NCBI GenBank assembly: GCA_013407085.1
Contig: JACCGJ010008613.1
Span: forward strand, 62,001-126,000
DNA: 64,000 nt
Origin: Atriophallophorus winterbourni
Taxonomy: Eukaryota; Platyhelminthes; Trematoda; Plagiorchiida; Microphallidae
Direction of reading: 5' to 3'
The position numbers were made by a program, and so were the translations under genes. Positions 12,574-22,933 of the stretch are shown piece by piece. The stretch's first letter is position 1. Each line of letters opens with the position of its first letter. The notes beneath the pieces were generated by a model. It searched no databases and was not told the origin of the DNA. It saw only the letters and a list, made by a program, of their open reading frames with translations.

Positions 12574-13029
12574 TCAACAACGTCAAAGGCAACACCAGTC
12601 CCACTAATCAGCATTTTCAGACAGCTTGGAGCAAATGCAACTTTATTCTGTCGAAATTATTTTCTAAGTATCGTTCGGCACGAATTTACTTTCGGTTTGC
12701 TCTTCTCGAAAATGACTTGAACCATGCCTTCTTGCATAAAGTAGTGAGCGTTTCTAGCTGGACCGCTACAAAAAGATGATACCTGAATACAACAGCATTC
12801 AACCAGTTAGTTAATCGGCGTTTAGACAAAAATAAAATAATTTCGAATGAATTAAAAATATTAACGATTTGGTGGCGTTCTAAAAGTTGATTTTGTTCTC
12901 TTACGAAGAGAGTAATTTTTAAAATAAGTTTTATCAGATATAAGTACTTTTCAGACAATTTTTAGTGCCATTATTACAAACACCGTGTCAAACTTTTCTA
13001 CAAATGACACGCATTGCTCATAAAAGAAA
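12574..13029. other. Unassigned AT-rich sequence
   Basis: No gene or repeat recognised. The minus-strand frame at 12,686-12,958 has low-complexity composition and no motif. Confidence 0.4.
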
Positions 13030-13475
13030 TTCCTGATGTAACGTGTTGCTCACACCCCTCGCATTTATACACGCTAATCGGTTTCTGGCTGTTTGCGTCA
13101 TTAGGTGGAGACAGTAAGATTAGGTTCAGTGAGCCTTGCAGCAGTGAAAGAGTGGTACATAACTTTGAAGCCACCGTTGAATAGGGCTCGTACAACGAAC
13201 CACGATGTTCAAACACAGAATCACATTGTGGTCATCCCTTAATGCCTCGAGCGCTTAGCAAGGAATCACTTTGTGATTCCGTATTTGAACATCGTGGTTC
13301 CTTGTACGAACCCTATTCAACAGCGGCATTCAAGTATATCTTTGTCTACTAATTTACCACCGCTTCAGGGCTCACTATTAATCGAATTTTACTGTGTCCA
13401 TCTTATGACGGTAAACACTGATAAACCAGTTGTGCCTTGCAAGTGATGGAGATGTGAACACCGCAATATATTCTT
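13030..13475. repeat. Foldback repeat: about 200-bp inverted arms with 32-bp spacer
   Basis: Left arm 13,030-13,230 and right arm 13,263-13,475 are imperfect reverse complements around a spacer at 13,231-13,262. Shared blocks, read in the right-arm direction, are GTGATTCxGTxTTTGAACATCGTGGTTC, the TGTACGAACCCTATTCAAC block, and a block corresponding to the TGACGGCAAACAG motif. All recur in the 5.9-6.2 kb repeat. The right arm opens with a hairpin GGAATCAC-TTT-GTGATTCC (13,262-13,280). No transposase frame is present, so it could be a nonautonomous foldback element or two inserts in opposite orientation. Confidence 0.65.
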
Positions 13476-13519
13476 AAAGATGCTTTAATTTTTTGGAAAA
13501 GACGAATATTTTGTAGTGT

Positions 13520-14225
13520 AGTAAATCCATTTTCATTGGTTTTACCTACACCGAACCTCCCGAGAATCGTAATCTGCACCAACTCTAGCATTGAAATCAT
13601 CCAATACCACTACACAGTTTCTTTGTGGCACGCTTTTGAGGACTGTTCCGAGGTTATGATAAAAAGCGTCGTTTTCAGCAGGCGTCGCAGAGAGCGTCGG
13701 TGCATAAACGTTGACCAACGTAATGGTACCAGTAACGCACCTCAGATTTAGAGCCCAAATCCGTTCGCTCAGCCTGCTGCTCGGTTCCGTTGCTTTTAGT
13801 AGGTTGTTTCGAACGGCAAACCCAAATCCATGCAGTCAAGGCTCATCGGAACCTCTTCCTTTCCAAAAGAATGTGTAATCTCTCTGTTAGCTTACCAGTG
13901 TCTGGTAATCGCGTCTCTTGCAGGGCAGCCACATCGACATTCAGCCTCTTTAGCTCATTGTTAATCACGGCTGACTTTCTTACGCCTCTGATATTCGAGA
14001 CGTCGTCATGAAATCCTGGAAGCATGGACGGGACGTTCCATGTTCCCAGTTTCAGAACTGACATTTGTTGTTTAGTATTTAGATTCGCTGGTGCGGAAAA
14101 ATACAGTGCTTGTCGGTTGATTCCTAATCCCCATGCACCCAATGAGGATAGCAGACCGTGGCGAGACGGCACCTTATTGACTGGGGGATGCCCTCCTTGA
14201 GGCGGGCGGTAGCCGTCCAATGAGA
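13520..14225 (-). pseudogene. RTE-type LINE: apurinic-like endonuclease remnant
   Basis: From an ATG at 14,064 the minus strand reads MSVLKLGTWNVPSM, then AVINNELKRLNVDVAALQET with the catalytic Glu of the APE-type endonuclease. The frame breaks near 13,843. In another frame it continues GFAVRNNLL, ITLVNVYAPT and DDFNARVGAD, where the usual Gly of GDFN is Asp. Endonucleases of this kind nick target DNA for LINE integration. The frame upstream of 14,064 (to 14,220) includes PPQGGHPPVNKVPSRHGLLS and probably lies in the element's 5' region. The RT half is absent. Confidence 0.7.
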
Positions 14226-15592
14226 CCTAAAAGTCTCTCCCACCGTCGAAAGCATCCCCAGGCACTGAGCTCTACGCCAATCGAGCCGTAGCTCTTAATC
14301 GGTATCTGCTGCTTCGCGTGTTATTATCCGCAGAAGCGGAATGGACTGTACTCTCCATTGGTGCGTTGGATGTACACCAGGGCAGTTCAAAGTGGAGAAA
14401 TAGCTGTTGCCCACGCAGCAAATGCTCCATCTTCACGGCACCACCGGAACCAAAGGAACAGCTAGGCTGAAACGTTTGGACAACGATGCCGTCGCGGGAG
14501 TTGGTAGGACGAAGTTGAATAAAACTTCGGGCAGCCTAGCAGGACTCCGGAGTAAAACATATATTTCAAGCCAATCATAATAACTTCAAAATTTTGAATG
14601 CTAACAGTATACATGGCGTTTATTCGTTGACGTTATACGAAGACGGAATGAAAAAAGAAACAAGAAAAAAAACATGCGAAGACCCATTATTTATATACAA
14701 CGGACTACTCACTATACGTTAGTAGGTGAAGTTGATCGATAAATTTAGAACTGAAAGAAGCAGCTCCAACTGCAGCGAATATCGGTCAGAAGAGATAAAT
14801 GAAAAACTGTGCCGCCAAAACAAAATATTCATACTTGCATGCGTTGTCATCACTCGAACATTACGAGAGATTCTCTGCGGTCTACACGCATGAGATAGGG
14901 ATAGTATGCGAACGATTCGGCTATAAAACCTTCCACCGCGTTCACACAAACGTTTGTTTGCTGATTGAACAGTAAGTGGCGCGCAATACTTATTCAATAG
15001 TGGCTTCAAAGTTTATAGAAGTTATAATCCACTTTAGATGCGGTTATTTTCATCTACTCTCATTGCAAATTATTCGACCACGCCTCGAGTTAAAATCGAA
15101 CAACGATGGTTCCTGACTAAAATACAACAAAATAAGCTTGTTAAACGTTAATAAAGTCACCGTAGATAGACGAGGAACGGCATTGGAAAGCAATGATTTT
15201 TTACAAACTAATCGGCTTACCACAACAATTCAATTTGAACAACTCAAGCTGATTGCATTCTGCGCAGTCCAAAATACGTGATTGACAGCGCTGTAGAACG
15301 TTTTCTTACTAGGCTGCAAGTGCCCATATAGATAATGCTTTTTTCAATTTATATCAACACGAAGCAATACAGGTAATATGAACATGATGCTTGACTACCA
15401 GAGTTATTTTTAGACTACTCTCAGCACGCATTCACACCTGAGTAGCATGGGGAATCACGGTTGAGCACATTTCCAATATGCGTACGTTACTCCTGCACAA
15501 TCGAGGGCCTATTGAAATTGAGCAGCCGTTATTTATCATTTAACTAAGCAACTTGATTTTCAAAATCCTTTTGTCTACAAAAAATACGCGTA
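14226..15592. other. Unassigned sequence, left part possibly RTE 5' region
   Basis: 14,226-14,560 is richer in GC than its surroundings and continues upstream of the RTE endonuclease, so it may be that element's 5' UTR. 14,560-15,592 holds nothing I can recognise. Confidence 0.4.
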
Positions 15593-17335
15593 TTAAATGC
15601 ACTCCAAAGTTAATTGGTAGGCCCTTAGCACCAGCAAGCCTATCGCGGCGGTGGACTTCCCACTGCGGTGTCCGAAAATATCACACAGCAACGGAATGCG
15701 ATTGCAACTGTAATAAACGATGCCGCGGAGTCAGCGCGTGGCAGTTCCATCAATAGCAAAAGGTCCCAGTGGATCTCCCAGGCTAGCCTTCGATTACTAG
15801 AAGAAAGGCGAAGAATTCCTTCTGGTTCGGAATATAATGCAGAACGAAGACAGGTCACAAATAAGCTCAAGCATAGCGTTTGATGATGTAGGGAAGCGTG
15901 GTGGCAGCAAAAAGTTGAAGAAATGAAGGTAGCCAGCAATTCGGGTAATGTCCAAAAGCTGTTTCAACCGATTCGATCTACATGTTCTAAAACCATTGGA
16001 GTTAGCGAGACAATCACAGAGAACGATGGCGCCTTAATCGCTAACAAAAGCGCCGTTTGTCTCGTTGGGTGGAGCATTTTCATAAACAATTTAGCTGGCC
16101 AGCAGCAGATGGTCCATTGCCTTCTATTTGATGTTGTGAACCCTAGTCGGTTGATTTAACGCCTCCGAGCGAAGTCAAAATCAAGCTCGGAATTGGGACA
16201 ATGAAAAAATTCAAGGCAATTGGTCTCGATGGACTGGTCCCGGTCCTGTTAAAGGATGGTTGCGATATTCTAATAACCACTCTATTTGACCTTTTTCGTC
16301 AGGGACACGGAAACTATTCCCCAGCGTTCGAGATCATCTATAATCATAACTATTTTCAAAGAAGTGTGCGTACTTTATGCTCCAATCACATGGGCATAAG
16401 TCTTACGTCCGTCATTACCTGGCTTCTTGCTTCAGTATGCCTTCGGCGTCTTATATTACACAGGGAATCAGATATTCGTGAAGAGCAAGCAGGTTTCGTC
16501 CCGGTAGAGGATGTGTCGATCATATATTCACTCTTCGGCAAGCCCTAGAACATCGCCATACTAATAGGCAGCCCACTGTCGCACGGATGTGCAATGGTGC
16601 AGCATTCATGTGCTGTGCGGCTAACATCGTGCTAAATTGATTGACCAACGGTAGTGAGCTGTATGCTGAAACACGCTGGAGTCTCACTACCATTTCTATT
16701 CCCCCCACATATCTGTCTAGGCCTGGGCAACCTGACGGTATCTTAGCCCACGTGCAGTCTCTGGCTGCGCGGCACTTTGCCTGGATCAAGCTTGTGCTTT
16801 CATACCATACCATACCACTGTCGCGATCTTTCTTGATTTTCAAGGTGCTTTTGATTCGGTCCCACAAAAGTTCGTCAACACATTTCGGGCGCGTTAGGGT
16901 GTACAACAGCCTGTCAGCCAACTTTTCTACGGTTAGTGGTGTCCGATTTCTCCATCTTTGTTCAAATTTGTAATTGACGCCATAATGGATGCATGTAATG
17001 CAGGCGTAACGACACCGGCCGCGATAAGAAACTTTTTCATTTAGATTATGCTGACGATGTAGTTCTACTCTGCGATTCCTATACAAATGCTCAGTCTACT
17101 TTAGACCGACTATGTAGTATCATAACATTCTTCGGTATGCGGTTAGCTCCTTCCAAGTGCAGAGTTCTGTTACAGGATATTGGTCCGATCGAAACAGCGC
17201 TAATCCTCAATAATGAAGAACTTGCGACTGTAGACTGTTTTACCTATTTTGGAAGTTGCATTACTAGCAACGCTTGTTTAAATAAGATCTCAGCTCGCAT
17301 TTCCAGAGCTACGGTGGCTTTTCGTAACTAGGTAG
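15593..17335 (+). pseudogene. RTE-type LINE ORF2 remnant: linker and reverse transcriptase
   Basis: At 15,668-15,990 the linker is readable (QWISQASLRLLEERRRIPSG; AWWQQKVEEMKVASNSGNVQ). The RT entry KKFKAIGLDGLVPVLLKDG lies at 16,204, CSNHMGISLTSVITWLLASV at 16,380 and REEQAGFVP at 16,480. A 232-bp insertion (16,583-16,814) splits motif A, which resumes as TVAIFLDFQGAFDSVPQK. Later blocks (LFKFVIDAIMDA, the decayed DDV region, DCFTYFGSCITSNA and ARISRATVAF) are spread over frames with stops. The family resembles SR2-type RTE elements of flukes. The copy is inactive. Confidence 0.75.
16583..16814 (+). mobile_element. Short retroposon insertion with 10-bp target-site duplication
   Basis: The insertion interrupts an RTE open frame, and CCACTGTCGC occurs on both sides (16,573-16,582 and 16,815-16,824). 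Its sequence matches the last about 250 bp of the 600-bp insertion at 23,092-23,691, in opposite orientation. Both share the same 3' end (CTTGTGCTTTCATAC plus a short CATA-type tail). The different 5' points and the variable duplication length fit a LINE-mobilised, 5'-truncated retroposon. No protein is evident. Confidence 0.8.
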
Positions 17336-17547
17336 GTCATAAAGCTGTAGAGCCTACAAACTGTACGGTTTGAATACTGCACTACTTCGTCATGGTAGCT
17401 AAGTTCAAGCTGTTGAAGTAAATAAACCGAAAGAAAACATAAATTCAACATATGACTCTATTTACAAAAATAAAACAAGCTGGAATGTGAACACCAATTT
17501 ACAACAGTATTCCATTTGCATCACGTCATCAGTTGTTTTCCGAATTT
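17336..17547. other. Spacer between RTE remnant and FKBP gene
   Basis: AT-rich spacer downstream of the minus-strand FKBP gene. I saw no AATAAA on the minus strand in this interval. Confidence 0.4.
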
Positions 17548-18959
17548 TCATTTAAACCAAACTGTCAAGAGACTGAAAAACGGAAGGGTATTAATTACCT
17601 GCTTCAAGCGTTTGAAAGCAGCTTCACACACTATTCTTTGCTTTTGTTTGGACGCGCAAAGTATTTTCTCTTCGCAAAGCTTTAGGCGATTTTTCGCCAA
17701 GACATTCGATGTATTCACGGACAAAACTTGTCGAAACTGTTTCAAAGCGTTGACGTGATCTCCTAAAAGCAAAAACGCCTGCGATAAAAAAACCAGAGAC
17801 CACTTACTTCTCCCAAACGAAAAAGCGCTTTCTCGTTCCGGGGATCATTATCAAGTACTTTCTGACACATGTTGACGCAATTCTGGCCTTCATTTAATTT
17901 TAAATATGCTAAGGCTAAATTGAGCTGGACGCTTGTCGAAAGATTTATTACGGATTGTCGAGAGGTCATTTCATTCACCAGTAACGATTGAAGTTTTAAA
18001 AGCACCTCACGGTACAACGAAACCGCCCTGTCATAATCTCCAGACTGAAACGTCAATAAAGTCAATATATCTACGTGAAAAAAGACGTTTGCTTCAGCTT
18101 TAAGATTTTCCGCTTCCGACATAAGCGTTTCCCTTGAATCGGAGGAAACGAGATTACCCTGAATATCAATTATTAGTGGAAGATGATAGTTACTAGCTCG
18201 ACCGATTCTACGAAAATTTCGTAAACGGCAGAAGAGCTACTCTGATGGATGTGCTCGAGATCTCCAGAGTTATCAGGAAACAATGACAGTAATCCTAAAG
18301 ACCCTTGTGGCATATAACAAAGGGCTAGATCCACGGAATCAGGCATATCACGCGGTACGTCGGCACCGATGGTGTGGACAACTTTTTGGATGGTACTTGA
18401 CGGACCCAGTTGACGATACGCAATATGTACGATGCAACCAGCAGAAGGTTTGGGACTACGTGCACCATGCACCAACAAATTTAATCTAGCAGAACCTGAG
18501 GAATTCAAGGAAATTTTTTCACCTAGTCCGGAGACTGATGCGAAAAGGTGCCGTACCCATGATATCTAAAAGTTCGACATGAAATTTCAGCATCTGTCCG
18601 TTTTTGAAAGTATAAGCTGGCGGAGCAACCAGTTCACAAGTTTCACCCAAATTCATAGAGAGTACGCAAATAATCAGAGCACTAATAACATTGCCTAGAA
18701 TGGAATATAAAAACCGAACATACGATGTACCTTGCTCGGGTGTAAAAGTGAAAGGATGGCAACGTTGTCTGGTGGAATCAAAAATCTCCCCGTCATTTTC
18801 ACCACCGACGAAAGTACAGATATAGTGAATAACTACGGTGTGATTGGGCGAAGGCCTCAGGTTATCGTATCCGTGAACGAGGATCTGTTTTAGTAGACGA
18901 TGTTCACTTCTGCCATCACTGATATCGACTACAGTAGATGAGCGAGATTCCGTAGTCAT
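17548..18959 (-). CDS. FKBP-type immunophilin with TPR domain (FKBP4/5- or FKBP8-like), seven exons
   Basis: Proposed exons, minus strand: 18,959-18,731; 18,694-18,557; 18,522-18,194; 18,158-18,075; 18,044-17,808; 17,778-17,599; 17,572-17,552. All introns are GT-AG and 26-36 bp, and phases agree, giving 405 residues (415 if the last intron is retained, stop at 17,548). Start is the first ATG (MTTES). Residues 20-122 form an FKBP domain: HY, GEIFDS and PFTF are kept, but the usual Trp is Leu (NVISALII) and the Gly/Pro-rich loop before the last strand is missing, so isomerase activity is doubtful. Residues 123-232 look like a second, weaker FKBP domain (AVYEIFVESVEL). TPR helices fill about 245-395 (SGDYDRAVSLYREVL; NLALAYLKL; NEKALFRLGEAFLLLGD). 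Such proteins are usually Hsp90 co-chaperones. No C-terminal membrane helix is seen, which argues against true FKBP8. Confidence 0.85.
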
Positions 18960-19080
18960 AACTCCAATTGAAGAGAAATGTTGCACCGTATTTAAAACAT
19001 AAGTGAATACAACTGAAAAATAACAAAGCGATTAGGTGATGAATTTGGACAAAAGATAATTGCGTGAGTCTTGTCACCTT
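18960..19080. promoter_or_regulatory. Presumed 5' flank of the FKBP gene
   Basis: About 120 bp separates the FKBP start codon from the nearest repeat fragment. It should contain the 5' UTR and core promoter, but I see no clear TATA or initiator element. Inference from position only. Confidence 0.25.
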
Positions 19081-19235
19081 TAGTGAGCTGCACGTGAAAA
19101 CAGACTGGAGGCCAACTGTTATTTCTATTTTGATTCTCGTGTGTCTAGGTTTGATCAACCTGACAGTACCGTAGCCCATGATCAATCTATGAAAGCGCAG
19201 CACTTTATCTGGATTGTTGCTGCCGTTGCCCTCAA
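19081..19235 (+). repeat. Diverged copy of the short retroposon 3' end
   Basis: Shares in order GTGAGCTGCA, the GTGTCTAGG/CAACCTGACAGTA block, TAGCCCA and the GCACTTTATCTGG block with the insertions at 16.6 kb and 23.1 kb, but with many changes. It is therefore an older copy lying directly upstream of the FKBP gene. Confidence 0.55.
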
Positions 19236-19607
19236 AGAAGTCATTTAGTAGGTAAGCACTATCTGACTTACACATAATTTTAACGCCATCAACAAACATA
19301 GAACAAGAAGAGTGCAACTAGTTAGCTAGATTATTAAAGATGAAAAGGAGCAGCGGCCACAAGAATGAAGCCTGAGGAATCCCAATTGTTATAAGCGCAC
19401 ATGCTGAGTACGCCTCATCCACCTTGACGTTGAAGGTTCGGTCACAGAAACGCGCGGATCAAAACCAGTAGAGTCCGACACTCCCATGGCTAGGTGTTTG
19501 AGAATCAGGAGCCTGTGTTAAACTGAGCCAAAAGACTCACTAGAGTCTAGATAGAAGACATCTACATCTGTGCCTACATCCATGTACTCAGTGACTTGAT
19601 TTAGGAA
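19236..19607 (-). pseudogene. LINE-D copy 1, RT part left of the insertions
   Basis: On the minus strand the A block (19,607-19,472) encodes EYMDVGTDVDVFYLDSSESF, an RT motif A. Below it are the CDRTFNVKVDEAYSACALIT and IGIPQASFLWPLLLFIF blocks (motif B) and MFVDGVKIM where active RTs have FADD, so the catalytic site is lost. The family is CR1-type and the same as the 45-46.8 kb copy. The upstream part of the RT continues at 20,734-20,810 and 23,908-24,420. Confidence 0.65.
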
Positions 19608-20810
19608 TCATCATCATGAAGCACAAGTCTGGAGCCAGACAAAGTGCCAAGCAATATGAAACAGGAAAAGCGGATAAGCAAGCGCGTGGAAAAGGGAAAG
19701 CAGGCAAGCGGAATACGCAAAAGCAAATGCACAAAAACAGCTTGTTTTTAGTAGTTTCACTGCATGCGATTTTTTGGGTTTTTTTATGTAAAATAATACC
19801 AAATAAAAAAATTTGACACATAATAAAATACACTGGCGCCACTGACTTCGGTTTGTAGCCATATCGCGTAAGGTTTCCAGCCAACTATTAGGTGGAGCTT
19901 TTTGGAGCCCCATCAAAAAACGCCCAATGGACTGAGCCTAGCGCTACGGTGAGTTTCTTCATCCCAACGCGCCACGTCATGGACTGGCCACCCGATCTTT
20001 TCTCCCAGCTTCTGTCAGGCTCTGCGAATAAGGCGCGGTACGGTAAACGGTGAGTAGGCATTCTTAATACATGTCCCAACCATCGCAAGCGAGCAAGCAT
20101 CAGCATTTCTCTCAGTCCGTGGCAATCTGGTCCCAACACCCGCTTGCAGACATCTATATTTGTAACACGATGCTGCCACCGAATGCGAGCAATTCTACGC
20201 AGGCAACGGGTATCAAAAACAGAAAGCCGACGGACATCTTCCGCTCGGATAGACCAGGTTTCGCAGCCATAAAGGAGTGTAGCACGCACCACTGCGTTGT
20301 ACACTCGGCCTTTAGTATGGAGTGAAACATCGCTAACCAAAGAACCACAAAACGGAAAACAGTTATTAAAAAAGTTTGCATGCAGTGTGAGATCATGTAA
20401 AGCATTTTGAGCAGAGAGCAAAGAGCTTGAGAGCAGAGAGCGTGAGAGCACGGGATCTGTCATTTTTACCTTTATTTTCATAATTGCTTGTGGGCGTGAT
20501 ACTACCCGGTTGCCCAGGCCGAAGTAGGGGGTTAGCTTAGGGGGCCCCACCCGGAGCCTTTGGCTAAAAAGCCTGAACCACAAGGCAGTGGCTTGAGACT
20601 GAGTTTGTCTGACCTCTATCCATCGACCTTCCTGGTATGAGTAGCTCTGTTGGCACCAAAAGGCACCACCCAGTATAGCTGAATGGGTCATGAATGTACA
20701 CAAACCATCGCACCACGTTAAGGTCCAGTCTCAGCACAACAGTATAGTCAGACAAGCCCTTCCCGTAAGGGATCCGTGTTGTATGGTATTCAGTAAGGAT
20801 TGTTTGGTAC
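19472..20810. repeat. Left copy of 213-bp direct repeat (A 19,472-19,607; B 20,734-20,810)
   Basis: Blocks A (136 bp) and B (77 bp) match 23,908-24,043 and 24,044-24,120. By eye B is identical and A differs at one position. In the right copy A and B are contiguous; here the RTE fragment separates them. Both blocks are LINE-D RT sequence. Confidence 0.85.
19608..20733 (-). mobile_element. RTE-type LINE 3' fragment inserted into LINE-D
   Basis: Minus-strand frame 20,703-19,888 carries the RTE C-terminal region: GRVYNAVVRATLLYGCETW, FDTRCLRRIARIRWQHRV, LRWLGHVLRMP and LPYRALFAEP. The fragment ends at 19,608 in a short TGA microsatellite (TCATGATGATGA on the minus strand), typical of RTE 3' ends. 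The uninterrupted right-hand copy of the target (24,043/24,044) shows the exact insertion point; at most one base is duplicated. It is 5'-truncated and lies between blocks A and B of the direct repeat described below. Confidence 0.8.
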
Positions 20811-22716
20811 GTTTTTAATCAAAATTCCGTCGAATTTCTCGGTCACACGATCGACGCCGAAGGTATGCAAAAGCCCAAGCCATTGCCGACTACCCCCTCC
20901 CCCAGTCTATCAAAAGTCTACGCCGTTTTTGGGTATGGTGAATTACTACTGCCGTTTTATCCCTCAGTGCGCCCAAACCCTACAACCGCTTACAGATATT
21001 TTGAAAGGAAATGCAAAGACACTTGTTCTGAGTACCGAAGCCACGTCTGCGTTCACTGCTATCAAGGAACGGTTGATTAAGGCTACAACCTTAAAGCATT
21101 TCAACACAGACCCCTCGACGCGTCTCTTATTGACTACCGATGCATCGCAGGTCGCTGCTGGCGCCGTTCTGCAACAGATAATGGATGGTAATATTGAACC
21201 ACTCGCTTTCTTTTCCAAGAAGATTCAGCCTACTCAGACTCGATACAGCACATTTAGCCGAGAACTCTTAGCTATTTACTTCGCTGTTAAACATTTCCGT
21301 CACAACCTAGAGGGTCGAATGTTCACAATATATACCGACCACAAGCCCCTGATTTATTCCCTACGATCACCGTCCGATCGGCATTCCCCGCGAGAGCTGC
21401 GTCACCTTGATTTCATCTCTCAGTTTACCACCGACATCCGTCATATCGATGGTTGTAGCAACGTGGTAGCTGATGCGTTATCCCGTGGTGACATTCCTGA
21501 ACTCTCGAATACGGCTATCGATCTTCCCGAGATAGCCAAAAATCAAGAGACCGATCCGGAATTCGACGCAATCCAGTCTAACAAATCCCTCAAGATCGTC
21601 CGTTTGCCATTGCTTAACTGTGAGCAATATATTTACTGTGACATTTCCACCGGTAATCCGAGGCCTTTCGTTCCTCAATCATATCGGCGGAAAGTTTTCG
21701 ACCATTTACATGGTTTATCTCATCCCGGGATACGTTCTACAGTAAAGCTCATCACAGCACACTTTATTTGGTCTAATATCCGTACTGACATTCGCCTCTG
21801 GGCTAAACATTGTGTTGCTTGCCAAACGAGCAAGATACACCGTCATACAAAGACCTCCCCTGGCAAATTCGATCTCCCGAACACCCGTTTTCAACATGTT
21901 CATGTTGACATAGTTGGTCCCCTACCAATTAGTAACAAGTTCACCTATCTCTTGACTTGCGTTGATCGTTATACCCGCTGGCCCCAAGCGAACCCCATAC
22001 CCGATATTTCTTCGGAGACTGTTGCCCGTGCTTTTTTCGAATCATGGATTTCAATTTTCGGAGTTCCCTCAACTGTTACCACTGATCGAGGTTCACAGTT
22101 TACTTCCACATTATTCCGGGACTTGAATCGAATCCTTGGTTGTTCCCATCTCCGTACCACTGCCTATCATCCCGCTGCCAATGGTATGGTAGAACGTTTT
22201 CACCGCCAGTTAAAGGCTGCAATCACTGCCTCTTCTACTACACAATGGTCTGAACGATTACCTATCATTCTTCTCGGCATTCGTAATACAATCAAAGAAG
22301 ATGTAGGTTGTTGTCCCACTGAGCTTGTTTTTGGCTCGACTATCAGACTTCCCGGTGAAATGTTTATCGATGCTCGCACTACCGGTGAAATTGACCCAGT
22401 ATCCTATGTTAACCGGTTAAAACAACATTTCCGATCCCTCCGACCTATACCCACACGCCCGAACACTCGACCTGATCAGATACACCCTGATCTACACACA
22501 TGCACCCATGTTTTCGTTCGCGTTGATAACGTCAAGAAACCTTTGCAAGCACCTTATACCGGTCCGTACAAAGTCCTGCAACGCAAATCGAAGTATTATA
22601 TTCTCGAGTACAACGGAAAGAATGATTCGATCAGTATTGACCGTCTGAAGCCAGCATACATCGAACAATCGCTACCCAGTGTGCCTCCCTCTCTACACCC
22701 CCTACTCAGCCTATGA
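20811..22716 (+). pseudogene. Gypsy copy 1 pol remnant: RT end, RNase H, integrase
   Basis: Relative to the intact copy it has a deletion of about 14 bp near 20,864, a lost T near 20,930 and an indel near 22,700 that shifts the C-terminus (VPPSLHPLLSL then stop). Between these it is open: [19 protein letters not shown] (connection), [15 protein letters not shown] and [13 protein letters not shown] (RNase H), an HHCC zinc domain ([10 protein letters not shown] to CVACQTSK), DDE core motifs [16 protein letters not shown] and NGMVERFH, and the GPY motif [10 protein letters not shown]. No functional element can be made from this copy as it stands because its 5' half is missing. Confidence 0.85.
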
Positions 22717-22933
22717 CTGACGATATGTCAAACCCATCCTGCACCCCTCCCACCCAACCAATGACTGATACATCATCCACCCCATCACAACCACCCACAC
22801 GCGTTCCCGATACCAAGCGCATCAAACGAACCCGTTTCGGTTGCAATATTGTACACCTTATTTGATGGCACTTACAAACATTGACAGTATCGAGCGTTTC
22901 TCTTTCCTGATCCACGCTCTAGGGAGGGAGTTC

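Noticed and set aside
13520..14020. Plus-strand open frames opposite the RTE endonuclease
   Set aside because: Minus-strand codons match endonuclease motifs; the plus-strand frames are shadows with no motif.
17548..18959. Calling the FKBP gene a definite FKBP8 orthologue
   Set aside because: The Trp-less FKBP domain resembles FKBP8, but there is a second FKBP-like domain and no C-terminal membrane helix, so FKBP4/5-like is equally or more likely.
19588..19916. Minus-strand frames of about 100 codons over the RTE 3' end
   Set aside because: They lie in the 3' UTR of the RTE fragment downstream of its coding region and have no family motif.
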